Shown here in pieces: positions 9,632 to 17,160 of a stretch of DNA of 64,000 nt. Origin of the DNA: Opitutaceae bacterium. Its GTDB lineage: Bacteria; Verrucomicrobiota; Verrucomicrobiia; Opitutales; Opitutaceae. Location: assembly GCA_016711225.1 (NCBI GenBank), contig JADJTK010000051.1, positions 160,181-224,180 of the forward strand, in the 5' to 3' direction. Under the pieces are notes generated by a model. The model did no database searches. It saw only the letters and a program-made list of their open reading frames with translations, and was not told the DNA's origin. The position numbers and the translations under genes are program-made. Every line of letters begins with the position of its first letter. Within the stretch, counting starts at the first letter, position 1.

Positions 9632-9667
9632 AAATCTCTGCCGCAACCTCCGTCATACCGCTTGCGG

Positions 9668-9753
9668 GTAGGTCCGGTCTTCGACCGGATTTGTTGGGCT
9701 CGGTCTTGCCTGTCGGCATGGGCCCAGGGCGACCGGTCGCAGACCGGTCCTAC
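9668..9753. repeat. Intergenic palindrome, type GTAGGTCCGGTC
   Basis: Outer arms GTAGGTCCGGTCT (9668-9680) and AGACCGGTCCTAC (9741-9753) pair at 12 of 13 positions. Inside are a hairpin CCGGTC-TTC-GACCGG (9674-9688) and a self-complementary GACCGGTC at 9731. The same core recurs at 53333-53397 and 56652-56670. It sits between actE and actF. Confidence 0.75.
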
Positions 9754-9803
9754 TTGGGAAAGCAAGCTCGCTCTGGTTCCCAACCCTCTGCCGGCTCCCT
9801 CGC

Positions 9804-11084
9804 ATGAGTGCCTCCTCCTCCGCCTCCATTTCTTCGGTACCCGCCACGCCCGCGCTGGCCGGTTCGTCGCTCCCGCTCGGGATCGGCGTGGCCGGTCTGG
9901 CCGTGGCCGCCGCCGGCTTCTTCATCGATGGACCGCAGGCCGCCGCCGCCGGCTGGCTCACCGCGATCGTCTTCTGGGTGGGCATCGCCGTGGGCATGCT
10001 CTTCCTGATCATGCTCGGCTACATCTTCGACGCCGGCTGGAGCGTCGTGCTGCGGCGCCAGATCGAGCACGTCGTCTCCGTTTTCAAGTGGTTGGCGATC
10101 CTCTTCCTGCCGCTGCTGCTGCTCTCCTGGTTCTATGAACGTGGGCTGATCTGGCATTGGATGGATCCGGAGTTCGACTTCGCCAGCGTTGGTGGCCACG
10201 GCACCGTCGCCACCGATATCCTCTACGGCAAGAAATCGGGCTTCCTCAATCTCGGCTCCTTCACCGTGCGGGCGTTGGCCTACTTCGGCATCTGGATCGG
10301 GCTCGCCTCCTTGTTCCGGCGCAACTCCTTCGCGCAGGACGCCGACGGCGATCCGAAGTGGACGCTCTCCTCGCGCAAGTGGGCCGCTGCCGGCCTCGCG
10401 CTCACCGCGGTATCCTCGACCTTCGCCGCCATCGACTGGGTGAAGAGCCTCGAATACCACTGGTTCTCGACCATGTACGGCGTGTGGTACTTCGCCAACG
10501 GTATCCGCGGCGCGCTCTCGGTGCTGGCGCTGATTTGCATCGTCGGCCTGGCGCGTGGCACCTTCACCGGAGTGGTGAATCGCACCCACCTCTACGACGT
10601 GGGCAAGCTGATGTTCGCCTTCACCGTCTTCTGGGCCTACATCACCTTTTCCCAGTATTTCCTGATCTGGAACGCCAACGTCCCCGAGGAAACCTTCTGG
10701 TACAACCTGCGCGAGGTGATGCACACCGGCCAGCCTAGCCAGTGGAAGTGGGTGGGCTTGGCGATCCTCTTCGGCTTTTTCCTGGTGCCCTTCCTCTATC
10801 TGCTCAGCTACAAGGCGAAGGTCACTCCGAAGCTGCTCGCACTGGCCGCGACCTGGATCCTGGCCTTTTCGCTACTCGACGTCTGCTACAACGTCCTGCC
10901 TTTCCGCAAGAACATCGCAGGCGACGCACTGCCGTTCCTGAGTCTTCAGCTCGTGTGGACACTTGCAGCCGTGGTCGGCATGGGCGGCATCTGTGTGTGG
11001 TCTTACCTCCGCAGCTTCCCGACGACGAAACTCATTCCGATCCGCGACCCGCGTATCAACGAGTCGCTTAGCCACAAGGAGTGA
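9804..11084 (+). CDS. actF: Alternative complex III membrane subunit, ActF (NrfD-like)
   Basis: 426 residues with about ten membrane helices, the smaller NrfD-like subunit of alternative complex III, homologous to ActC. Recognisable stretches include the helices around LTAIVFWVGIAVGMLFLIML, and HWFSTMYGVWYFANGIRG, which is shared by ActF proteins. It starts at an ATG after the repeat at 9668-9753 and is the last act gene. ActG, present in some complexes, has no clear counterpart unless the small protein at 11332 fills that role. Confidence 0.93.
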   Translation: MSASSSASISSVPATPALAGSSLPLGIGVAGLAVAAAGFFIDGPQAAAAGWLTAIVFWVGIAVGMLFLIMLGYIFDAGWSVVLRRQIEHVVSVFKWLAILFLPLLLLSWFYERGLIWHWMDPEFDFASVGGHGTVATDILYGKKSGFLNLGSFTVRALAYFGIWIGLASLFRRNSFAQDADGDPKWTLSSRKWAAAGLALTAVSSTFAAIDWVKSLEYHWFSTMYGVWYFANGIRGALSVLALICIVGLARGTFTGVVNRTHLYDVGKLMFAFTVFWAYITFSQYFLIWNANVPEETFWYNLREVMHTGQPSQWKWVGLAILFGFFLVPFLYLLSYKAKVTPKLLALAATWILAFSLLDVCYNVLPFRKNIAGDALPFLSLQLVWTLAAVVGMGGICVWSYLRSFPTTKLIPIRDPRINESLSHKE

Positions 11085-11090
11085 GGACCA

Positions 11091-11123
11091 TTTTCGATTT
11101 TTGGATTTCCGATTTTCGATTTC
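11091..11123. repeat. AT-rich TTTTCGATTT direct repeat
   Basis: The motif TTTTCGATTT occurs at both ends, with TTTGGATTTCCGA between, in a strongly T-rich stretch that stands out from the GC-rich background. A similar run, GATTTTCGATTTTGGATT, lies at 53141-53158 just after uvrA. It lies in the 247-base gap after actF. The T-rich + strand could weaken transcription elongation, but there is no stem in front of it. Confidence 0.6.
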
Positions 11124-11331
11124 CCCAACGTGTCCGCCCATCAGCACCAGTTCATGATTCGACAGGCAGGTCTGGCACTTTGCGCCGTCCGCTCCGGCTG
11201 CGCCGGATGCTTGGGGTCTGCTCAGATTCATGGACCGCTTTCTCGTGGGCTTCGCCGCGAAGCACACGAGGCGCCGTCTCTACCTTTGGCCGTCCTTCGT
11301 TCCCTTCGTTAACTTCTGTCGCCAAATCTTC

Positions 11332-11664
11332 ATGGCTCCCGATTCCTCCGCTCCCGCCCGCAGCAGCTTCGCCCTCACCGTCGGGGTGGTGCTCGCCTGC
11401 TTTCTCGCCTTTGTCGCCATCGTGGGGCTGTCCTATCTGAAGACCCGCACCCCGACCATCGCCGTCGACCTCACTAAGATCGATGCCGCCGACCAGTGGA
11501 AATATTCGGAGAAGGATCGCACCGCCCGGTTGGTCGAACTTCGCGGCAAGGAGCTCACCGCCTCGACCACCTACGGCTGGGTGGATCAGTCCGCCGGCAC
11601 CGTGCGCCTCCCGATCGATCGCGCGATGGAGCTTGTCGTCGCGGAACAGGGGACGAAGCACTGA
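11332..11664 (+). CDS. Small membrane-anchored protein between actF and ccoS
   Basis: 110 residues. One membrane helix (about 13-33, FALTVGVVLACFLAFVAIVG) is followed by a soluble domain with WKYSEKDRTARLVELRGKE and a C-terminal motif GWVDQSAGTVRLPIDRAMEL. Similar C-terminal motifs occur, in my recollection, in small proteins next to cytochrome oxidase genes in several phyla; that is from memory. The frame is open from 11230, but the ATG at 11332 gives a sensible membrane protein. It is 2 bases ahead of ccoS. It may be an accessory subunit or assembly factor of the act-cco system. Confidence 0.7.
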   Translation: MAPDSSAPARSSFALTVGVVLACFLAFVAIVGLSYLKTRTPTIAVDLTKIDAADQWKYSEKDRTARLVELRGKELTASTTYGWVDQSAGTVRLPIDRAMELVVAEQGTKH

Positions 11665-11666
11665 CC

Positions 11667-11870
11667 ATGGGATACGGCTCCTACATCTTCGTGGTGGTAA
11701 TGGCCGTCGCGGTCATGGCCTCCGCCGTGTATGCCCTCTATTGGGCGGTGAAGACCGGGCAGTTCCATCAGTTCGAGAAGGGCGCCACCGCGATCTTCGA
11801 CGACGAGGAGCCCCTCGGCCGGCCCACGGACCATTTCCCGCAGAAGCGCAAGAAGGGGAGGACCGTATGA
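11667..11870 (+). CDS. ccoS: cbb3 oxidase maturation protein CcoS
   Basis: A protein of 67 residues with one N-terminal membrane helix, then the CcoS hallmark ALYWAVKTGQFHQFEKGA and an acidic IFDDEEP. CcoS is required for haem/copper insertion into CcoN in other bacteria. The usual partners CcoG, CcoH and CcoI (copper ATPase) are not in the window and must lie elsewhere if present. It lies upstream of ccoN, with a palindromic repeat between them. Confidence 0.85.
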   Translation: MGYGSYIFVVVMAVAVMASAVYALYWAVKTGQFHQFEKGATAIFDDEEPLGRPTDHFPQKRKKGRTV

Positions 11871-11890
11871 TGCATTTGAGTGTTTCCGGG

Positions 11891-11947
11891 GTAGGAGCGT
11901 GCTTGCACTCGATTCTCGTAGTGGATCGCGTGCCAGCACGCTCCTGC
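11891..11947. repeat. Intergenic palindrome, type GTAGGAGCGTGC
   Basis: Arms at 11891-11908 and 11930-11947 pair at 16 of 18 positions, with a 21-base loop. It begins GTAGGAGC and ends GCTCCTGC. The same outer sequence recurs as a perfect palindrome at 46363-46421. It lies between ccoS and ccoN. Confidence 0.8.
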
Positions 11948-12009
11948 AGGATTGCCCATCGTTTCCAGCGCGCTCGCGCTTCCGACCTGACCACCGCCCC
12001 CATTTTCCG

Positions 12010-13530
12010 ATGAGTTCCGCCGATTCTAGTTTCGTCGCTTCCCTCAAACCCGGCACGCCCGAGACCGCCGAGCCCGCGTTGCTCAGCGAGATCGACGCCT
12101 CCACTCGCGCCCCGGTCTTCTTCTTCCTCTGCAGCGCGTTGTTCTGGCTGCTGCTCGGGACCGTCTTTGCGCTCATTGCCTCGATCAAGCTCCACAACCC
12201 CGCCTTCCTCGGACAGGCGGAGTGGCTGACGTTCGGCAATATCCGTACGGCCCACCTCAATTCCGTGGTGTATGGTTGGGCCACCAACGCCGCCTTCGCC
12301 GTGGCGTTCTGGATCATGGCCCGCCTCTCGCGCACGAAGCTGCGCCATGTGGGAGTGCTCGGGATCGCGGCGGCCTTCTGGAACCTCGGGGTGGCCATCG
12401 GCATCGGCGGTATCCTGCGCGGCGATTCCACCTCGATCGAGTGGCTCGAGTTCCCGGCCTACGCCACGCCGTTGCTCTTCGTGGCCTATGCGCTGGTCGG
12501 GGTGTGGGCGATTGTGGCCTTCCGCTTCCGTGCCCCGGGCCACGTCTACGTTTCCCAGTGGTATATCCTCGCCGCGCTGTTCTGGTTCCCGTGGCTGTAC
12601 TCGATTGCCCAGATCATGCTCGTCTTCGCGCCGGCGCGGGGAGCGGTGCAGCCGCTGGTCAACTGGTGGTTCGCCCACAACGTCCTCGGGCTCTGGTTCA
12701 CACCCATTGGCCTGGCCTCGATCTACTATTTCCTCCCGAAGGTTTTGGGGAAACCGATTCACAGCTACTATCTATCCGCCCTTGGCTTCTGGTCGCTGGC
12801 GCTCTTCTACAACTGGGCCGGCGTGCACCATCTCATCGGCGGACCGGAGCCGGCGTGGGTCATCACTGCCGGCATCGTCGCCAGCTTGTTGATGGTCATT
12901 CCGGTCGTAACGACCGGGATCAACCACCACCTCACGATGATCGGCAGTTTCGGCCGGCTGAAGGACAGCCCCACGCTGCGTTTCATGGTCTTCGGCGGCA
13001 TGAGCTACACCCTGGTGAGCCTCATCGGCTCGGCGATGGCAGTGCGCTCGTTCAACGAGCTCAGCCATTTTACCCATTTCACCGTGGCCCATGCCCACCA
13101 CGGGCTCTACGCCTTCTTCACCATGGTGATGTTCGGGGCGATCTACTACATGATGCCGCGCCTCACCGGCCGTGAGTGGCCCTCGGCCACGTTGATCTCG
13201 GTGCACTTCTGGGCCTGTGCCCTGGGCATCACCCTCTACGTCGTCGGGCTTTCGCTCGGCGGCCTCATCCAGGGGTGGGAGATGATCGCCACCACGACGG
13301 ACCCGAAGACCCAGGAGGTGACCCTGCAAGTGCCGCTCTTCCTCGACATCGTGAAGCACACGATCCCGTACCTGGTTTCGCGCAGCCTTGCCGGAATTCT
13401 CATGACCATCGGGCATCTTTCTTTCGCGGTGAGTTTTGTCTGGATGCTTCTGCAACCGCGTGCGGTCGCTGGAGTACAGCCCACCCGCCTCAGCCCCGTT
13501 TCCGCCGTGCTCCCGGCTTCCCGCGCATGA
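12010..13530 (+). CDS. ccoN: Cytochrome cbb3 oxidase catalytic subunit I, CcoN
   Basis: 506 residues, haem-copper oxidase subunit I of the C (cbb3) type, which reduces O2 to water in the cytoplasmic membrane. Key histidines are visible: TAHLNSVVYGW, the copper-site region NWWFAHNVLGLWFTPIG, the histidine pairs GVHHLIG and GINHHLTM, and the C-terminal haem-ligand region HFTHFTVAHAHHGLY. The FLPKVLG motif after the copper region is typical of CcoN. The frame is open from 11899, but the upstream part is repeat DNA and the ATG at 12010 is preferred. It overlaps ccoO by 4 bases. Confidence 0.97.
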   Translation: MSSADSSFVASLKPGTPETAEPALLSEIDASTRAPVFFFLCSALFWLLLGTVFALIASIKLHNPAFLGQAEWLTFGNIRTAHLNSVVYGWATNAAFAVAFWIMARLSRTKLRHVGVLGIAAAFWNLGVAIGIGGILRGDSTSIEWLEFPAYATPLLFVAYALVGVWAIVAFRFRAPGHVYVSQWYILAALFWFPWLYSIAQIMLVFAPARGAVQPLVNWWFAHNVLGLWFTPIGLASIYYFLPKVLGKPIHSYYLSALGFWSLALFYNWAGVHHLIGGPEPAWVITAGIVASLLMVIPVVTTGINHHLTMIGSFGRLKDSPTLRFMVFGGMSYTLVSLIGSAMAVRSFNELSHFTHFTVAHAHHGLYAFFTMVMFGAIYYMMPRLTGREWPSATLISVHFWACALGITLYVVGLSLGGLIQGWEMIATTTDPKTQEVTLQVPLFLDIVKHTIPYLVSRSLAGILMTIGHLSFAVSFVWMLLQPRAVAGVQPTRLSPVSAVLPASRA

Positions 13531-14168
13531 ACAAAGGACCGCTCCTCTTCCTCGGGATCTTCCTCGCGCTCGCGTTTTCGTGGACGGGCATCGTCCTCAC
13601 GAACCACCTCGCGCTCGAGAAGATCGGCACTTACGTCGATGTCGACACCGGCATCGCCTTTCCCCAGGCCGTGCCCGGCTTGGCGCGGCAGGGCAAGCTG
13701 GTGTACCAAGAGCTCGGTTGCCTCTACTGCCACAGCCAACAGGTGCGCCGGCCCGGTTTTGGCACCGATGACCTCCGCGGCTGGGGCGAACGCCAGAGCG
13801 TGCCCCGCGACTATGTGCAGCAGGAGCGCCTGCTGCTCGGCACCATGCGCACCGGCCCGGACCTCATGAATGTGGGCGCCCGGCCCCTCAACGCCGACTG
13901 GCACTTCAAGCACCTGCTCGACCCGCAGCTCACCTCGCCCGGTTCGATCATGCCCCCGTTCCGTTTCCTCTTTGAGACGCGCAAGATCATCGGCCAACCC
14001 TCGCCCAAGGCGATCCAGGGACTGCCGCCGATCTACGCTGCGCAACCCGGCTACGAGGTCGTGCCCACGCATCGGGCCGAGGCGCTGGTGGCCTATCTGC
14101 TGAGCTTGAAACACGAGTTCGACTACCCGGAGTCCATCCCGGTGAACGTTTCCGGAGGGAAGAAGTGA
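13527..14168 (+). CDS. ccoO: Cytochrome cbb3 oxidase monohaem subunit, CcoO
   Basis: 213 residues with an N-terminal membrane helix (about 5-26) and one haem motif CLYCH (65-69), followed by SQQVRRPGFGTDDLRGWG, a CcoO signature. The axial Met is probably in GSIMPPFRFLF. It starts within the ccoN stop and its own stop overlaps the next start (TGATG), so translation is coupled. Confidence 0.95.
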   Translation: MNKGPLLFLGIFLALAFSWTGIVLTNHLALEKIGTYVDVDTGIAFPQAVPGLARQGKLVYQELGCLYCHSQQVRRPGFGTDDLRGWGERQSVPRDYVQQERLLLGTMRTGPDLMNVGARPLNADWHFKHLLDPQLTSPGSIMPPFRFLFETRKIIGQPSPKAIQGLPPIYAAQPGYEVVPTHRAEALVAYLLSLKHEFDYPESIPVNVSGGKK

Positions 14169-14806
14169 TGAGCGACTCCAATCCGAATTCTCCCGCCGAT
14201 CCGACCCCGGCGCACTCGCGTGAGCAGCCGGAGCCCCACGAGGAGCAGAATTTCCCGTCGCTGCTGCTGCTCTTCCTGTGCAGCCTGCTGATCTTCGGTA
14301 GCGCGCTGTATCTGCAACGCTATTCCGGCGGCTTCGATCCGCTGGTCTACAACGAGGAGGTGCAAGGGCGAGGCGGACCGGCCGGCGGGGCTACCGCCGC
14401 GGTCGACCCGGTGGCTGCGGGCAAGAAGCTCTACGCTTTGAACTGCGTGACCTGCCATCAGGCGACCGGCGCCGGCCTGCCTGGCACGTATCCTCCGCTC
14501 GCCGGTTCCGATTGGGTTAACGGCAACGAGGATGCCATCGTTCGTATCCTCATCCATGGCCTGAGCGGGCCGGTGACCGTCAATGGCGTGACTTACAACA
14601 GCGCGGCGATGCCCGCCTTTGGACCGTTGGGCTCGAACTGGAAGGACGAGAAGATTGCCTACGTGCTGACTTACATCCGCCAGGAGTGGGGCAACCAGTC
14701 GCCGGAAGTGACCAAGGAGACCGTCGCCCGTATTCGCGCTGCTACCGCCGATCGTGCCAAGGCTTGGGCCGCCGCCGAGTTGGCGGAGTTCCACCCGGCG
14801 AAGTAG
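14168..14806 (+). CDS. Monohaem cytochrome c in the ccoP position
   Basis: 212 residues. A hydrophilic N-terminus (1-29) is followed by one membrane helix (about 30-48) and a single cytochrome c domain with CVTCH (93-97), VNGVTYNSAAMPAFG near the Met ligand and a C-terminal Ala-rich tail. A standard CcoP has two haems and a longer chain, so this is a shorter replacement or a dedicated electron carrier from ActE to CcoO. A near copy of its N-terminal 45 or so residues lies as a fragment at 25488-25660. It is the last gene of the operon; 150 bases separate it from the sigma factor. Confidence 0.88.
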   Translation: MSDSNPNSPADPTPAHSREQPEPHEEQNFPSLLLLFLCSLLIFGSALYLQRYSGGFDPLVYNEEVQGRGGPAGGATAAVDPVAAGKKLYALNCVTCHQATGAGLPGTYPPLAGSDWVNGNEDAIVRILIHGLSGPVTVNGVTYNSAAMPAFGPLGSNWKDEKIAYVLTYIRQEWGNQSPEVTKETVARIRAATADRAKAWAAAELAEFHPAK

Positions 14807-14956
14807 GGCGGGGCTTTCCCCGCAATGGCCCCAGTCCTGCGTCGGCTGCGGGCCGGCACGTGCCTTGGGCCTGGGGGGACGGGCGACAGCGGCTTTGGCT
14901 GCTTGTTGCTGCGATTTTTTGTCACGTTCGCTTCGCTTGAGACAACATAGGGCAAC

Positions 14957-15505
14957 ATGCCGATCGAACCGCACCCAATCCCAGCCGAAGTGGAGAGCTT
15001 CGGGGCTTTGGTCCGGGAGCATCAGGCAGGGCTGCGGGCGTTCATCCGGATGCTCGGCGCGGACGCCGCCTCGGTCGATGATCTCGCGCAGGAGGTGTTT
15101 TTGGTGGCTTGGCGGCGGTTGGCGGATTTCGACAGCGGCACCGATTTCGGCAAGTGGCTACGCGGGATCGCGCGCCATCTCGTGACCAACGAGCGCCGCA
15201 AGGAGGCGAGGCGCTCCCGGTTGCTGCCCTTCGCGGTGACGGATCTTCTGTTGCACCAGGCCGATCACGACCCGGCCGAGTCGGTGGATGCCCGCCGGCT
15301 GGTCTCGGTGATGCAGGAATGCGTGGCGCAGTTACCCTCGCGCCAGCGCGAGGTTTTGCAGCGGCGCTACGCCTCCAGTGAAAACGCCACCGCGCTCGCG
15401 CGTGAGTTGCGCATGCGCGCCGATACCCTGCGGCAGATGCTGCTACGCATTCGTGTCGTAGTGAAAGATTGCATTCAGCGCAAGACCGTGGAGGTGCGGC
15501 CGTGA
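14957..15505 (+). CDS. ECF-type RNA polymerase sigma factor
   Basis: 182 residues with region 2 (about 18-85, including DDLAQEVFLVAWRRL and FGKWLRGIARH) and region 4 (about 120-175, LPSRQREVLQRRYA then the recognition helix). The sequence has the look of the planctomycete/verrucomicrobial ECF group often annotated as the Rhodopirellula/Verrucomicrobium family. Its stop overlaps the GTG start of the membrane anti-sigma gene, a standard pairing. A promoter recognised by the factor itself might lie in the 150-base gap upstream, but no clear element was identified. Confidence 0.9.
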   Translation: MPIEPHPIPAEVESFGALVREHQAGLRAFIRMLGADAASVDDLAQEVFLVAWRRLADFDSGTDFGKWLRGIARHLVTNERRKEARRSRLLPFAVTDLLLHQADHDPAESVDARRLVSVMQECVAQLPSRQREVLQRRYASSENATALARELRMRADTLRQMLLRIRVVVKDCIQRKTVEVRP

Positions 15506-16194
15506 CCGACGAGATCTACGAGCGGGGACTGAGCCAGCTGTTGGATGGCGAGATGACCCCAGCCGAAGAGGCGGCCTTCGCCGCGCATCTGCGCGACCAC
15601 CCGGAGCTGATTCGCGATCTCCGGCAGCATCTCGTGCTCTGGGAACTCTGGTCGCAACAACAGGCGCCGGAGCGTTCGGCGCAGGCCTTTGCCGACTCCT
15701 GGCAGACCCGCCTCGCCGCGGAAGGCAACGCCGAGGCGTTTTGCCGCGCGGTGGAGGCGCGAGTGGCCGCGCCGGACCAACCGGCGGGTCGCTTGACCAA
15801 TCTTGGGGAAACCGTGCGGCGCGCCCTGCGCTCGCTCTGGCTGCCCCGACCCCGGTGGGCCGCCCTCGCCTCGGCGGCTGCGGCCTTGGTCTTGGTGGTG
15901 GGCTATCTGCTGGTCGGCGCGGCATCAACCTCAGCCGGTCCGATAGTCACCATCGAGGGGGAGGCGATCTGCACCCGCTGCATCCTGCACGAGACCCACG
16001 ACTGCCGGCCGGCCGTGCGCGTGGCCGCAGGTGGTACCGCGCAGATCTATTACCTCAGTGAGAACCCTGCGGTGAAACAGTGCCATGCGCCGTTTTGCAG
16101 CAAAGAGCCGGTGCGCGTGAGGGCCACCGGAACTACCAGCGTCGACCATGGTCATCTCCGCCTGGAGGCGACCGCCGTTGCCCGTACGCCGTGA
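15502..16194 (+). CDS. Membrane anti-sigma factor with Cys/His-rich outer domain
   Basis: 230 residues, starting at a GTG inside the sigma-factor stop. The N-terminal cytoplasmic part (1-50) reads LLDGEMTPAEEAAFAAHLRDHP, a common anti-sigma helix pattern. A single membrane helix lies at about 118-140. The periplasmic part carries cysteines at 157, 160, 168, 194 and 199 and several histidines (ICTRCILHETHDC and QCHAPFCSKEPVRV), closely like the small DUF6370 domain as I know it. A sensor of metal or redox state is a reasonable inference. The domain combination is unusual. Confidence 0.8.
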   Translation: MTDEIYERGLSQLLDGEMTPAEEAAFAAHLRDHPELIRDLRQHLVLWELWSQQQAPERSAQAFADSWQTRLAAEGNAEAFCRAVEARVAAPDQPAGRLTNLGETVRRALRSLWLPRPRWAALASAAAALVLVVGYLLVGAASTSAGPIVTIEGEAICTRCILHETHDCRPAVRVAAGGTAQIYYLSENPAVKQCHAPFCSKEPVRVRATGTTSVDHGHLRLEATAVARTP

Positions 16195-16260
16195 GGGCGC
16201 TGGGCCGAACCTTTCCCTGCAACCTCGTCTGTCACGTCAACCGTCACTAGTACCCTAAAT

Positions 16261-17160
16261 ATGAACTCATCTCGTCGCGCCAGTCTCTTCACCTTGTCCA
16301 CCCTGATCCTTGTCTCCGGTTTGTGCGCGCAGAGCGCCACCCCGGCCGCCACGCCGAAACCGCAGGCGCCCAAGGTCGAATTCCCCGCCGCCAGCCCTGC
16401 CGCCACGCTCAAGCAACGCGTGGGCCTCACCGATATCGAGATCGTCTATTCCCGCCCAAGTGTGAAGGGCCGCACCGTCTTTGGCGGCCTGGTGGCCTAC
16501 GGCGAAGTCTGGCGCACCGGGGCCAACAACGCCACGCGCGTCACCTTCAGCACGCCGGTGAAGTTTGGCGGCACCGAGGTGCCCGCCGGCGCCTACGGGC
16601 TGTTCAGCATCCCCGGGGCGACCGAGTGGACCGTGATTCTCAACAAGGCCCCGGGGCAGTGGGGAGCTTACAAATACGATGAAGCCCAAGACGTGGTCCG
16701 TGTGAAGGTCAAGCCGGTGACCCTCGCCGAGCCCGTCGAGACCTTCACGATCGACGTGAACGACATCCGCGACGAGTCCGCGACTCTGAACCTCGTGTGG
16801 CAGAAGACCCGCGTGCCGGTGAAGGTGGAGTTCGACATCACCGCGACTGTCGTGGCGCAGATCGAGGCCGCCATGGCCTCCGACGGCGAGAAGAAGCCCT
16901 ACGCCCAAGCCGCCACCTTCTATCTTGATCACAACCTCGACCTGACGAAGGCCCGTACGTGGATGGACGCCGCCCTGGCCGCCCAACCCGACGCCTTCTA
17001 CTACATGTATCATAAGGCTCGGATTCTCGCCAAAATGGGCGACAAGGCCGCCGCGATCGCCGCCGCGAAACAATCGATCGAACTCGCCGCCAAAGCCCCG
17101 GGTGGGGCTGGTGCTGAATACACTCGCTTGAACAACGAGCTCATCGCCTCCTTGAAGTGA
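16261..17160 (+). CDS. Secreted DUF2911 protein with TPR-like tail
   Basis: 299 residues. A signal peptide (about 1-22, ending GLCAQS) leads into a DUF2911 domain (about 40-205) with VGLTDIEIVYSRPSVKGR and FGGLVAYGEVWRTGANNAT, both family hallmarks. The C-terminal 80 residues look like one or two helical TPR units (YMYHKARILAKMGDKAAAI). The family has no established function. Its stop overlaps the start of the PIG-L gene (TGATG), so it may be the first gene of the bacillithiol-type operon. Confidence 0.85.
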   Translation: MNSSRRASLFTLSTLILVSGLCAQSATPAATPKPQAPKVEFPAASPAATLKQRVGLTDIEIVYSRPSVKGRTVFGGLVAYGEVWRTGANNATRVTFSTPVKFGGTEVPAGAYGLFSIPGATEWTVILNKAPGQWGAYKYDEAQDVVRVKVKPVTLAEPVETFTIDVNDIRDESATLNLVWQKTRVPVKVEFDITATVVAQIEAAMASDGEKKPYAQAATFYLDHNLDLTKARTWMDAALAAQPDAFYYMYHKARILAKMGDKAAAIAAAKQSIELAAKAPGGAGAEYTRLNNELIASLK

